Assembly (NCBI GenBank): GCA_030142905.1
Contig: JASJOG010000016.1
Span: 248,001 to 312,000 of the forward strand
DNA: 64,000 nucleotides
Direction: 5' to 3'
Origin: Heliopora coerulea
Lineage: Eukaryota; Cnidaria; Anthozoa; Scleralcyonacea; Helioporidae
The first letter of the stretch is position 1, and every line of letters starts with the position of its first letter. This document shows positions 20,901 through 27,100 of this stretch, in pieces. The notes beneath the pieces are model-generated. The model ran no database searches. It was not told where the DNA came from and was given only the letters and a program-made list of their open reading frames with translations. Both the position numbers and the translations under genes were made by a program.

Positions 20901-22449
20901 TTGCAAATTGCTGTGTACATACTGTACATGCATGGTACATAACCAGTTTAACCTGCACTGCTGAAGTCAACTGAAAAATGTTGACTCGAGCGGGATTTGA
21001 ACTCGCACCTTCGGGATACCGGTCCGCCGCTCTACCTGTTGAGCTATCGAGTCCACAGGGATTGGAGGCGAGTTTTTATCCAATTTAAGTGCACGAAATA
21101 TTCTCGCGACAACTTAACGCTATCCATGAGATTGGATGTGCAGTGTTTCAATTCTATTTCAGAATCATCCTCAGGGTATTATGAAATGATAACTTCTCGA
21201 TATGGACTCGATAGCTCAACAGGTAGAGCGGCGGACCGGTATCCCAAAGGTGCGAGTTCAAATCCCGCTCGAGTCAACATTTTTCAGTTGACTTCAGCAG
21301 TGTAGGTTCAATTGTGAAGTTATCATTTCATAATACCCTGAGGATGATTCTGAAACATAACCAGTTACCAGGAGTTTTGACTGCGATGTGGTCAATTATT
21401 TATTGGTTTGTTTGTTTGTTTGTTTGTTTAAGTATTTATTTAACAACACGTTCTCTGACCAAAGAATTTATTTATACGAGCTTTCGGTCGCCAGACTGCA
21501 ACCTTCAGCGGGTAAACAAGGTTGCAGTCTAGCAACCGAAAGCTCGCATAAATAAATTCTTTGGTCAGAGAACATGTTGTAATTCTCCTTCGAGATGTAT
21601 AATCCTGACCACGCTTCTTCCATTTTTTCGAATATGAATGTACGTGATTGATTCAACTACTATATCAAAGTATATGCAATACGTTGTTAAATAAAAAAAT
21701 GTTTTTATTCGGTCTTGTAGTTGAATACAAGTATGCACAAAACTCAATATTACACTTCAATAAATGTCGATTTGAAAAAACATACTGCTCTTCAAATATC
21801 ATTTTCAATTTATTTACTAAAAACCGTCAATGAATTATATAAGTAAACAGGAAGAATAGAAAAACTAATTATAACCTCCTGTTTTATTTTAAAACCTTCT
21901 CCTTCAGAAGATCAGGTAGTTTGTTCCAAATTTTAAGCAGAAGCGTAGCTGAAACTTCTCTTCATAACATTTATTTTAGTTTCAACAGCATCAGGATATA
22001 TTACTATTACTACCCAAGTTGAAGCTATTGAAATTGCATTTCCAGACTCCGTCTTGGCACTGTACCTGTTTTCGTTTGTGTTACTCACGAATTATTAACA
22101 CGTTTGAGGATGCCAACTAAGAATCACCTTGACCAAAGTCGACTTTTTTGTCGGTCGTTATTGAAATCCAGAAAACTTTCGCTTTGGTAGAATTTCCTTC
22201 AATCCGAAATCACCGCTAAGATATGCTGCAATAAGCTGGACGCAAATGTTGATTAAGGCGATTTTGGTTGTGCGATCAAATCACGTGAACGGGCATCGAC
22301 CGTTACTGCCGAAACGACACCTTGATTCCCTTGCAAGTTTTAATAATTGTTTGTTTACTTGTTTTTAGGAATATGACCATCAATATTTTTTTGTTTCAAC
22401 ATTTCTTGAAGATCATGTCCGGCATCATGTAAAATACCTCAGAAACTAA
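5835..22449 (+). CDS. ESD: S-formylglutathione hydrolase (esterase D), 3' eight exons; 5' end outside window
   Basis: Eight exons on the + strand splice in phase to give an almost complete esterase D: 5835-5933, 9025-9149, 10865-10929, 12825-12879, 16123-16221, 17201-17266, 19858-19959 and 22369-22449. The family hydrolyses S-formylglutathione to formate and glutathione, the last step of glutathione-dependent formaldehyde detoxification, in the cytosol. Seen: the GLTCTEQNF block, the DFGTGAGFY block, the nucleophile elbow GHSMGG (its serine codon split by an intron), the ILIDQG block before the catalytic aspartate, and YDH with the catalytic histidine near the C-terminus. Every junction has AG/GT and keeps frame. 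The roughly 60 N-terminal residues usual for the family are not found in bases 1-5834, so the first exons lie upstream. Introns are large and full of transposons. Identity is very confident; expression is not shown. Confidence 0.96.
5934..6830. other. ESD intron, no recognised element
   Basis: No coding signal beyond short shadows. The sequence contains the pyrimidine/purine-mixed stretch 5940-6160 with repeated ACGTACTTTCATCACC-like phrases (about four, loosely spaced), a possible decayed minisatellite. Confidence 0.4.
6880..7640 (+). mobile_element. Penelope-like element fragment (GIY-YIG C-term), split by a SINE
   Basis: 6910-7071 encodes a peptide with [20 protein letters not shown] then [11 protein letters not shown]. 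This is the stretch that follows the GIY-YIG motif in Penelope-like endonucleases (usually GRRLxDRFxEHL...DxxKPVAxHFN). The likely continuation (IFKLGT-like) appears at 7535-7600 after an inserted SINE. Frameshifted and inactive. Confidence 0.7.
7110..7515 (+). mobile_element. tRNA-derived SINE with triplicated head
   Basis: Three successive copies of TGCTGGTGGCACAGTGGTAG (box-A like) occur at about 7128, 7182 and 7230. Only the third is followed by a box-B-like GGTTCGATTCC. The body continues (CAAGCATCGCAGGTTTT, GCTGATAGGGTTATCCAG) and ends with ACCTTT-type repeats at 7500-7515. A second copy of the body is at 23065-23290, which confirms a family. Confidence 0.82.
7640..9024. other. ESD intron, no recognised gene
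   Basis: AT-rich intron sequence. No element was identified with confidence. Short open frames here have no recognisable motifs. Confidence 0.4.
9025..9149 (+). CDS. ESD: ESD exon b ([12 protein letters not shown] block)
   Basis: Acceptor AACAG before 9025, donor GTTAGT at 9150. It encodes [20 protein letters not shown] and then a segment ending [10 protein letters not shown]. The GAGFYVDA and YRMxSY strings are highly conserved in esterase D. It ends in phase 0. Confidence 0.96.
9290..10310 (+). mobile_element. Penelope-like element fragment (RT C-term to GIY-YIG), decayed
   Basis: 9480-9706 encodes [30 protein letters not shown] and SHK-like remnants, matching the Penelope RT C-terminus (FTxExE...LAFLD...YRKPTHTDRYL). 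Then 9840-9990 has [10 protein letters not shown] and [13 protein letters not shown], the linker and CxxC just before the GIY-YIG nuclease. A motif with GACGGCC...GGTCATC at 9318-9340 precedes it (see findings). Multiple stops and frameshifts. It lies in an ESD intron. Confidence 0.75.
10310..10864. other. ESD intron, no recognised element
   Basis: Nothing supported beyond AT-rich intronic sequence up to the acceptor at 10864. Confidence 0.4.
10865..10929 (+). CDS. ESD: ESD exon c (NANFP...MSIFGH)
   Basis: Acceptor TTTTAG before 10865, donor at 10930. It encodes [20 protein letters not shown] followed by H and the first two bases (AG) of the nucleophile serine. The donor, CAG|GTTGAC, is weaker than its neighbours but preserves frame with the next exon. 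Confidence 0.94.
11100..11190. repeat. CATC/CCATC microsatellite
   Basis: Imperfect run of CCATC, TTCATC and CATCCATC units. A related short run follows the second LINE tail near 12585-12650. Confidence 0.85.
11219..11900 (+). mobile_element. LINE 3' tail 1
   Basis: Encodes [18 protein letters not shown], the RT thumb motif of L2/CR1-like LINEs. A deletion follows, then [16 protein letters not shown] and [20 protein letters not shown] (11400-11758), the standard C-terminal region. It ends in an A-rich tail with AATAAA repeats near 11870-11905. Confidence 0.88.
11920..12595 (+). mobile_element. LINE 3' tail 2
   Basis: Encodes [22 protein letters not shown] (written in part: [16 protein letters not shown]), the YKS-x-I-P-FDYC motif of LINE thumbs, with several later stops. 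The 3' end is GCATCATCATCCATC, a microsatellite-type tail. It is directly downstream of LINE tail 1 in the same orientation. Confidence 0.82.
12825..12879 (+). CDS. ESD: ESD exon d (nucleophile elbow SMGGHGAL)
   Basis: Acceptor TTTTAG before 12825, donor GTAAGG at 12880. The first base (C) completes the catalytic serine codon AGC. The exon then reads [18 protein letters not shown]. The intron thus interrupts the active-site serine codon. Confidence 0.94.
13581..14880. mobile_element. complete pogo/Tigger-like DNA transposon, TA target site
   Basis: Left end CAGTCGAACCTGTATATAAC and the right-end complement CAGTTGAACCTGTATATAAC are near-identical terminal inverted repeats, each flanked by TA. 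Subterminal repeats CCTGTATTAAGCGGCCA occur about four times at the left and three times at the right. The TA duplication and the CAGT-x-GAACCT terminus suit pogo/Tigger-type Tc1-mariner relatives. No DDE transposase is present, only the HIRAN-like ORF. Lies in an ESD intron. Confidence 0.85.
13988..14449 (-). CDS. HIRAN-like ORF inside the pogo-like transposon
   Basis: A 153-residue open frame. It contains [20 protein letters not shown], then [20 protein letters not shown], and ends [20 protein letters not shown]. The pattern 'REP-N-x-x-D-x-NAVAV' followed by a basic segment is that of HIRAN domains, found on DNA repair helicases such as HLTF and in many short cnidarian proteins. A run of basic residues ([11 protein letters not shown]) sits where a HIRAN usually reads VGHVP, so the middle may be altered. 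Start is uncertain. Probable transposon passenger gene. Confidence 0.5.
   Translation of the reverse strand: MTLCCRYTVTILSEIKMSMELFHVDSYIRGYHTCIGIWEPKVDELFELIREPQNKKDTNAVAVARQKRKSRSTRSVCRKTASKPYFHPNAMTDNNEVINPVPKLMAWLTKFLKRPTNSGKVVVKDKCVNRGGGYGLEIPASIRLKAIYFQSNG
15240..15515 (+). mobile_element. LINE reverse-transcriptase scrap with YADD
   Basis: Open frame with [20 protein letters not shown] then NNLSNCLKG and [18 protein letters not shown]. These are RT motifs B (GVPQGS-like, eroded) and C (YADD). No other LINE domain adjoins it. Confidence 0.85.
15504..15630. repeat. cluster of GACTCGAG palindromes
   Basis: Within about 125 bases there are roughly nine near-copies of GAGTCGAGTC/GACTCGAGTC separated by 8-20 bases. 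The unit is self-complementary. It directly follows the RT scrap. Confidence 0.75.
15867..16007. repeat. foldback repeat, 48-bp arms
   Basis: Arms 15867-15914 and 15959-16007 are complementary over almost their whole length (AGAGACTTCAAGTAAACGAC and complement). The left arm carries, on the - strand, a CTGAAGA-hairpin-GAAAC motif (15905-15935). The element ends 115 bases before the ESD exon at 16123. Confidence 0.88.
16123..16221 (+). CDS. ESD: ESD exon e (SAFSPICNP block)
   Basis: Acceptor TTTTAG before 16123, donor GTAAAC at 16222, 33 codons in phase 0. It contains [16 protein letters not shown] and [11 protein letters not shown], matching the family's SAFAPICNP and CPWG-KAF-GYLG signature. 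Confidence 0.96.
16222..17200. other. ESD intron; one decayed SINE head
   Basis: At 16525-16600 a tRNA-like head can be read (TTGTTCAGTTGGCAGAGC as box A, GGAGGTTCGA as box B). At 16285-16345 is a short TAGTCTTGAGAAAGACT-like hairpin phrase shared with the 20.8, 30.1 and 61.6 kb repeats. Nothing else is recognised. Confidence 0.45.
17201..17266 (+). CDS. ESD: ESD exon f (ILIDQ)
   Basis: Acceptor CTTTAG before 17201, donor GTCAGG at 17267, 22 codons in phase 0. It encodes [20 protein letters not shown] then DQ, the strand leading into the catalytic-acid loop. Confidence 0.94.
17390..17800. repeat. degenerate GAGTTGGA/GAGTTAGAG purine-rich repeat
   Basis: The + strand is strongly purine-rich, with many loosely spaced GAGTTAGAGGA, GAGTTGGAA and AGTTGGAGT units. 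It lies in the intron between ESD exons f and g. Confidence 0.5.
18130..18320 (-). mobile_element. LINE RT scrap
   Basis: On the - strand, [14 protein letters not shown] and [10 protein letters not shown] resemble the 'LGI-x-D-x-L' region that precedes the LINE RT thumb. Interrupted by stops. The rest of 17800-19857 shows no recognisable gene. Confidence 0.4.
19858..19959 (+). CDS. ESD: ESD exon g (catalytic-acid loop, GQLLPENF)
   Basis: Acceptor TTGCAG before 19858, donor GTACGT at 19960, 34 codons in phase 0. It begins [19 protein letters not shown], which carries the aspartate expected as the charge-relay acid, and ends LNLRIHE just before the histidine exon. Confidence 0.95.
20318..20405 (+). 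mobile_element. tRNA-like SINE head (GTCTTGGTAACTCAATGG type)
   Basis: CTTGGTAACTCAATGGTTAGAGCG is box-A like (quoted in part) and GCTGGTTCGGTCC is box-B like, followed by TCTGGGGCTCAGAAATCGTT. The same phrase occurs at 25590, 38206-38330, 48030-48310 and 48490-48580, in both orientations. No complete cloverleaf. Confidence 0.65.
20424..20625. repeat. GTAT microsatellite passing into GT-rich run
   Basis: Pure TATG tetranucleotide repeat from 20424 to about 20508 (over 20 units), continuing as irregular GTGTGTAT/GTGTGAGT to 20625. The long open frames on both strands here are a product of the repeat. Confidence 0.97.
20948..21353. mobile_element. inverted pair of tRNA-derived SINEs
   Basis: The head GACTCGATAGCTCAACAGG...GCGAGTTCAAATCCCGCTC lies on the - strand at 20980-21055 and on the + strand at 21207-21280. 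Its ends pair (GACTCGA with TCGAGTC), like an acceptor stem. Outer flanks also pair. Copies of this family are at 58320, 60145, 60255 and 63905. Confidence 0.8.
21443..21580. repeat. foldback repeat with TTCTCTGACCAAAGAATTTA arms
   Basis: Arms from 21443 inward and 21580 inward pair almost perfectly. The - strand of the left arm holds CTGAAGG-hairpin-GAAAG. The ACGTTCTCTGAC end is shared with the 53.2 kb foldback, so both belong to one broad family. Confidence 0.85.
22369..22449 (+). CDS. ESD: ESD last exon (catalytic His, stop)
   Basis: Acceptor TTTTAG before 22369. The exon reads [20 protein letters not shown], then VKYLRN and TAA at 22447-22449. The His of YDH is the expected catalytic histidine. 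The residue before YDH is Glu, where the human enzyme has Gly; it sits exactly on the splice junction. An AATAAA poly(A) signal follows at 22544. Confidence 0.96.
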   Translation, partial: EYDHQYFFVSTFLEDHVRHHVKYLRN

Positions 22450-22543
22450 TCCCGCAATTTCGTAATTTACATTACATGTAGATGATGAAACTTTGAGTGA
22501 AACTGCCGTGTAAAAATTTAACACATTTCAAAAGTGAATCGGC

Positions 22544-22549
22544 AATAAA
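22544..22549 (+). promoter_or_regulatory. poly(A) signal AATAAA of ESD
   Basis: AATAAA lies 95 bases after the ESD stop codon, on the same strand, in otherwise non-coding sequence. This is a normal distance for a 3' UTR. The cleavage site itself cannot be read from sequence. Confidence 0.6.
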
Positions 22550-22949
22550 GACTATTTTACGAACACTAGAAAGTTTCTCCCTGGTCTCATATTCAAGAAA
22601 CTTAAAACTTCAAACGATGGTAAAGATTTGTTTTCACTGTTGTCTACTCCATTTATCCCTTTTTAGTGACTGAACATGTATGTCAAAGTTTCCTGTTTTT
22701 TGTCCTTGAAGAAGTTTGGGAACAGTATTTATTATGCGATAAGATTAAGGGTTCCCTTTTGTTTGGCGGGTGAAAGAGTTAAGGCAAAGTGAGTGACAAG
22801 TTCGATTGGAAAACGACACGAAATACCACAAGTTCAAAACTATAATATAGGGTTTGGGTCTGAGCATCCATTGTTTGATTGTGAGAACGAGTCACTAGGC
22901 ATTTGTTCAGCTGTCAAAGGTCTTGCATTCGGAAGAGTTGTAAATAGGA

Positions 22950-23290
22950 CGACTTGTCTTTATGACAATTTTGAAAAACTATCAATCTTACTCGAATTCT
23001 CAATAGATATATTGGAAGGGTGGGTGAGGATTTGTTGCCTACACCTAATTCTTTGTTTAAATTGTTTAAATCTCTCACCACTGTGACTAGGGTTCGGCTC
23101 CATTCAGTCTACCTTGGTTACATTTGTAGTCCAGTTTGACCCTGCCAAGCATCGCAGGTTTACCCCGGGTGAACCAATTTTATCCTGTAATAACGCTGGT
23201 CCATAAGGGGTAGCCATTACTGGACCTCTAAGAAGAGCAGCTTAACTAGCTGATAGGGTTATCCAGTATAAATAAAAACACTTGACTTTC
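22950..23290 (+). mobile_element. second copy of the 7.1 kb SINE family, joined to another repeat
   Basis: 23065-23290 repeats the SINE body seen at 7260-7510 (CTCTCACCACTGTGACTAGG, GCATCGCAGGTTT, GCTGATAGGGTTATCCAG). Just upstream, 22985-23045 translates LLEFSIDILEGWVRICCLHL, similar to LLGFSSDIFEGWARVCCVHL encoded (- strand) beside the Harbinger Myb-like ORF at 35.9-36.0 kb. Confidence 0.75.
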
Positions 23291-23299
23291 ACTATACTA

Positions 23300-24015
23300 T
23301 CTTATATCTTACAAAAATCGACACAAAAATCTTGCAAACCCAAGATATGAGCAAATGCAGAAGTCGTGAAAACGATTCAGGTTATATTTCGACTCTTTCC
23401 AAGTCATCATCATACCTAACTAACGTTGATCAGACATAATTAGCCACGGAAAAAGTGCGAGTTCTGTCGGAGTTGTTTTTTTATACTTTTCAAAATTGTC
23501 ACCTGGGAAAGGTTTTTGGTCAAAAATCGACATGTTTATCAAAATACGAAAGAACCACACGTACCTGCTAAATGACTAAAATAACCCATGCTCTTAGATT
23601 ATGTCAAAAACAGTTGATGTTCATGAATGAGATTTTTGTCACTAGTTGTGCGCCTTTACAACCTAAACAGCTCTAAATATTGAACGGCGAGATATGGAGG
23701 AAGTTAAATGTGTCCGAAACATTCCCAAGTTACTTCCTTCACGCTGCACGTTTGCTTGTTGGGTGAACGGATTTCTTCATTTGATTATGACTCAAAAAAC
23801 AGGAAAAAATTAGACAAAAAGATTTTAATGAATATTCTTCGCAATAAATTTCAGGAAATAAAAGATGATTAACAGAATTAAAGTTAAAAAATCACCAAAT
23901 ATTATTATAAGGTATTTAAGCTTAGTAATGATGCTTCTTTAAAATCAAGAGATGACGTTATAAGTACTTGGATAGAACATGGCAAGATCTTTCGACATCA
24001 GAAATGTCCAAAATT
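23300..24015. other. 3' flank of PLA2, no recognised element
   Basis: AT-rich, no gene-like frame, no clear repeat. Confidence 0.4.
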
Positions 24016-24153
24016 CTAGCAATTGAAGTAATTCTTTGATAAAATAGGATAGTATTTCTTATAGCGGCGGTTGTACGTACTCCTTGCAAAGCAGCGGGCT
24101 GCTGTGCTGTCACAGACACAGAGTTCATAGGCACATACGGTGTTAGTTGATGC
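24016..24153 (-). CDS. PLA2 last exon (C-terminal cysteines)
   Basis: Acceptor TTTTAG before 24153, stop TAG at 24018-24016. It contains ELCVCDSTAARCFARSTYN, matching the family's CxCDxxAAxCF...YN helix that carries the second active-site Asp. It ends in Cys immediately before the stop, as many PLA2s do. No AATAAA was found close by on this strand. Confidence 0.9.
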   Translation of the reverse strand, partial: ASTNTVCAYELCVCDSTAARCFARSTYNRRYKKYYPILSKNYFNC

Positions 24154-27100
24154 TAAAAGTAAATATTGAAAATGGAAATGAAAAGATAAAAAATAATTAA
24201 TCAAATTAAGTCATTTAATCCTTTCCTGTCCAAGAGGTCTCCCCTTGACGAGTAAAATTGTCAGGCCTTAGCCAGAGTAAAATACCAAAGTCGGGGATGG
24301 ACCTGAATTGGTTAATTAATTTCAAAACTTTTCAACTGCAAATTGATTCTAAGCAGTGGCGTAATGGACTATGGTCAGGGTTAGAGCAACTCCTAAGGGC
24401 CCCCAATACTAAGGGCCTCCCAATGAATCTGTAAAGACAATTGAGATTAAAATCTTGGAATATATGTTTATACCAAGGGGGGTGATGGGGGCCCCCAAAC
24501 GAAAATCTCCTAAGGGACCCTGGTAGTTCCATTACGCCATTGATTCTAAGTATAATAAAATACCAATCAATCAGTCAGTCAGACAATCAATCAATCGATT
24601 GATCAATAAATGAATGGATACAATGAAGGACAGGAGAACGAATGGATCGATGGACTGACGGGCGACAGAGGTACCAGGCGGGAATCGTAAACGAAGAAGG
24701 AATAATAAAGGCCAGCAAAAAGCACGCAAAATAGGCATATTTAAAGGTTTGTAATATAATTCTAACGTTTCGTTGCTACACGCAACATCCTCAGGGAATG
24801 AATAACTTATATTACAAGGTAATAAATATTATAGTGGTTATGTTACATGATATGTGTTAATGAGATATTGGCGTAGGAACGGAAGTGGGAAAGACAAAAG
24901 GAAACATCTTATTCTGCTGTTTCCTTTTGTCTTTCCCACTTCCATTTGTACGCCAATATCTCGTTAACACATATCATCTAACATAACATATAATATTTAT
25001 CACCTTGTAATATTAGTTATTCATTCTCTGAGGATGTTGCGTGCAGCAACGAAACGTTAGAATTATACTATAAACTTTAAATGTCTATTTTGCGTGTTTT
25101 TTGCTGGGCTTTATTATTTCTTCTTCGTTTATGGACTGACGGATGAAATAATGGATGAAATTAAAGATGGCGCCTGTTCTTTTTAAAGTCCATTTCTAAA
25201 CTTGCATTTGTATTGTGTAATCCCAGTAGACTTACAGCAAGTTGAGCATGATAAAAAATTGTAGCTCTTAAAATACAGTTGCAGTTTTGTGCAGGTTCCC
25301 CTCTTTACCAGGTTATCATAACATCGGTCGTGATCGTAGCAGCACCTAAGTACAACAGAAGTAAAAAAGAGCGATACTTATATCAACAATTGATTGTGCT
25401 CATACAACTCTAAACAGTCTCTCTGAATCCGATATGGAGACGAACCGGTCACCTGATGATTGTCGGCAAATAAGTATTAGACATATTGAGACTTTAAGAA
25501 TGGCAGTACATGTGTCACACAATCATTACTAACCAGCACACATTTGTAATCTTCGCTCTACTATATGAATCAGCGGTCAGGAGTTTACGAGTTCGATTCC
25601 TGTCAAGGGCTCAGAAAACTTTTCAGAGGTCAGAGATTAACGACATGCACATTACATACCTCCTTCTTCCTCCTCGAGCCTGGGTGGCATTGATAGTATA
25701 AAAGAATTATCAGGAGGAGGAGTCTACTCACTCACACGTCAAGAACTTAAACCATTGAAGCGCTCACTTTCTCACTTCCTTGGATATGGTTACTGGAAAC
25801 ATGGTTTTTAGCAGATCACGATCCTTGAAGCGCGGAAATATTAATGTTGTCATTGACCACTTCAAAATCCCCATAATACAGTTGCACAAAAACGAACAAT
25901 TTCCCGATCATCGGAGCATAACACAGTCTAATGGGATATTTTTTTTATGAAGATATTCTCCCCAAAACGAAAAGAATTGTGGAAAATGTGATTGTAGACA
26001 ATTGTTGTGTGTAATAAAACTATTACCCTTCATCATGGTAAATAAGTTTTCGATGTGTTAGAGGTAATTTAAGAGATATTCTATCATCGCAATCTTTTTG
26101 TTCCTCTTTTTAGCTCAGCTGTTTTCAGTAAACCAAAATTGCATTCAGGATTCGTCTGTAAACCGTTCCCCTTGTCGTAGTAACAAACAAAGAATCTGTC
26201 TGTGTTTTCATCAACTGCTAATCATGCATATACGATGTAATAGACGATAACGCACTGGTCAACTCCATCGAGAATTCGTCCACGGCCTCCTTTTCCGCAA
26301 TGGCAGCCATAGTTATCATAAGCCAAAGCTCCACGACCAGTCTCGCATTGGATCATACTGGCAAAATTGATGAGACTTCGACGAAATCTTTCCGATTTCC
26401 CTAAAATGAGCAAAACACCGCAATATGAGAAGGCCCACGCAATATAATGAAATATTTCCGCTTATGTGATTGTTAATATGACCACCACCGCACCATGAGA
26501 AACTAATCGAGTGAGGAAGGCGGGGGGGGTCGCATTTGCAGGTTTATGTGAAATAACGTCACGACAAGGTATCTATAATTATTATATTTCGAATCTACTG
26601 GTCTAGTCCAGCCCTTTGCAAACGGAGCAACAAATTCGAGGCCAAGAATATAGAATACCTCGGGGGGTATTTTGTGCAACTTGTCCCGATTGGGTCTTAA
26701 CCCTATTTGCCCTGGGCTTTTTTAGGGCTCCTACGACAGGTGGGGGCGTGGGGGGAGGGCGGAAGCGGGCAGAAAATAACCGCGGCCTGTAACTTCTGGA
26801 ATATTGAAGCTACTGCAACGACACTTGGAGGGCGTTCAGTTGGTAAAAGGTTAAGTCATTAGGTGCAGTGACGTGATAATTTTTAAAGATATGACGTCAT
26901 AATTATTGAAATTTTCTTAATTTTTACGTTCTTTGAATTTATGGTGAATCGATGATTTCCTTTATTAATATAACAGAAAATTTAAATTGTTTGGTCAGCG
27001 TAGGGCATGATTAATTGAAATTAAATATTAGTAAGCACAAATAATTTTCGTAGGGCCTATCATACCGTTACGTTTGTTACAAAAAAGTGTTTAGTGGAGA

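Noticed and set aside
21207..21280. tRNA gene
   Set aside because: The head has box A and box B and closing ends, but the T stem is mismatched, there is no proper anticodon arm, and several dispersed copies with SINE tails exist.
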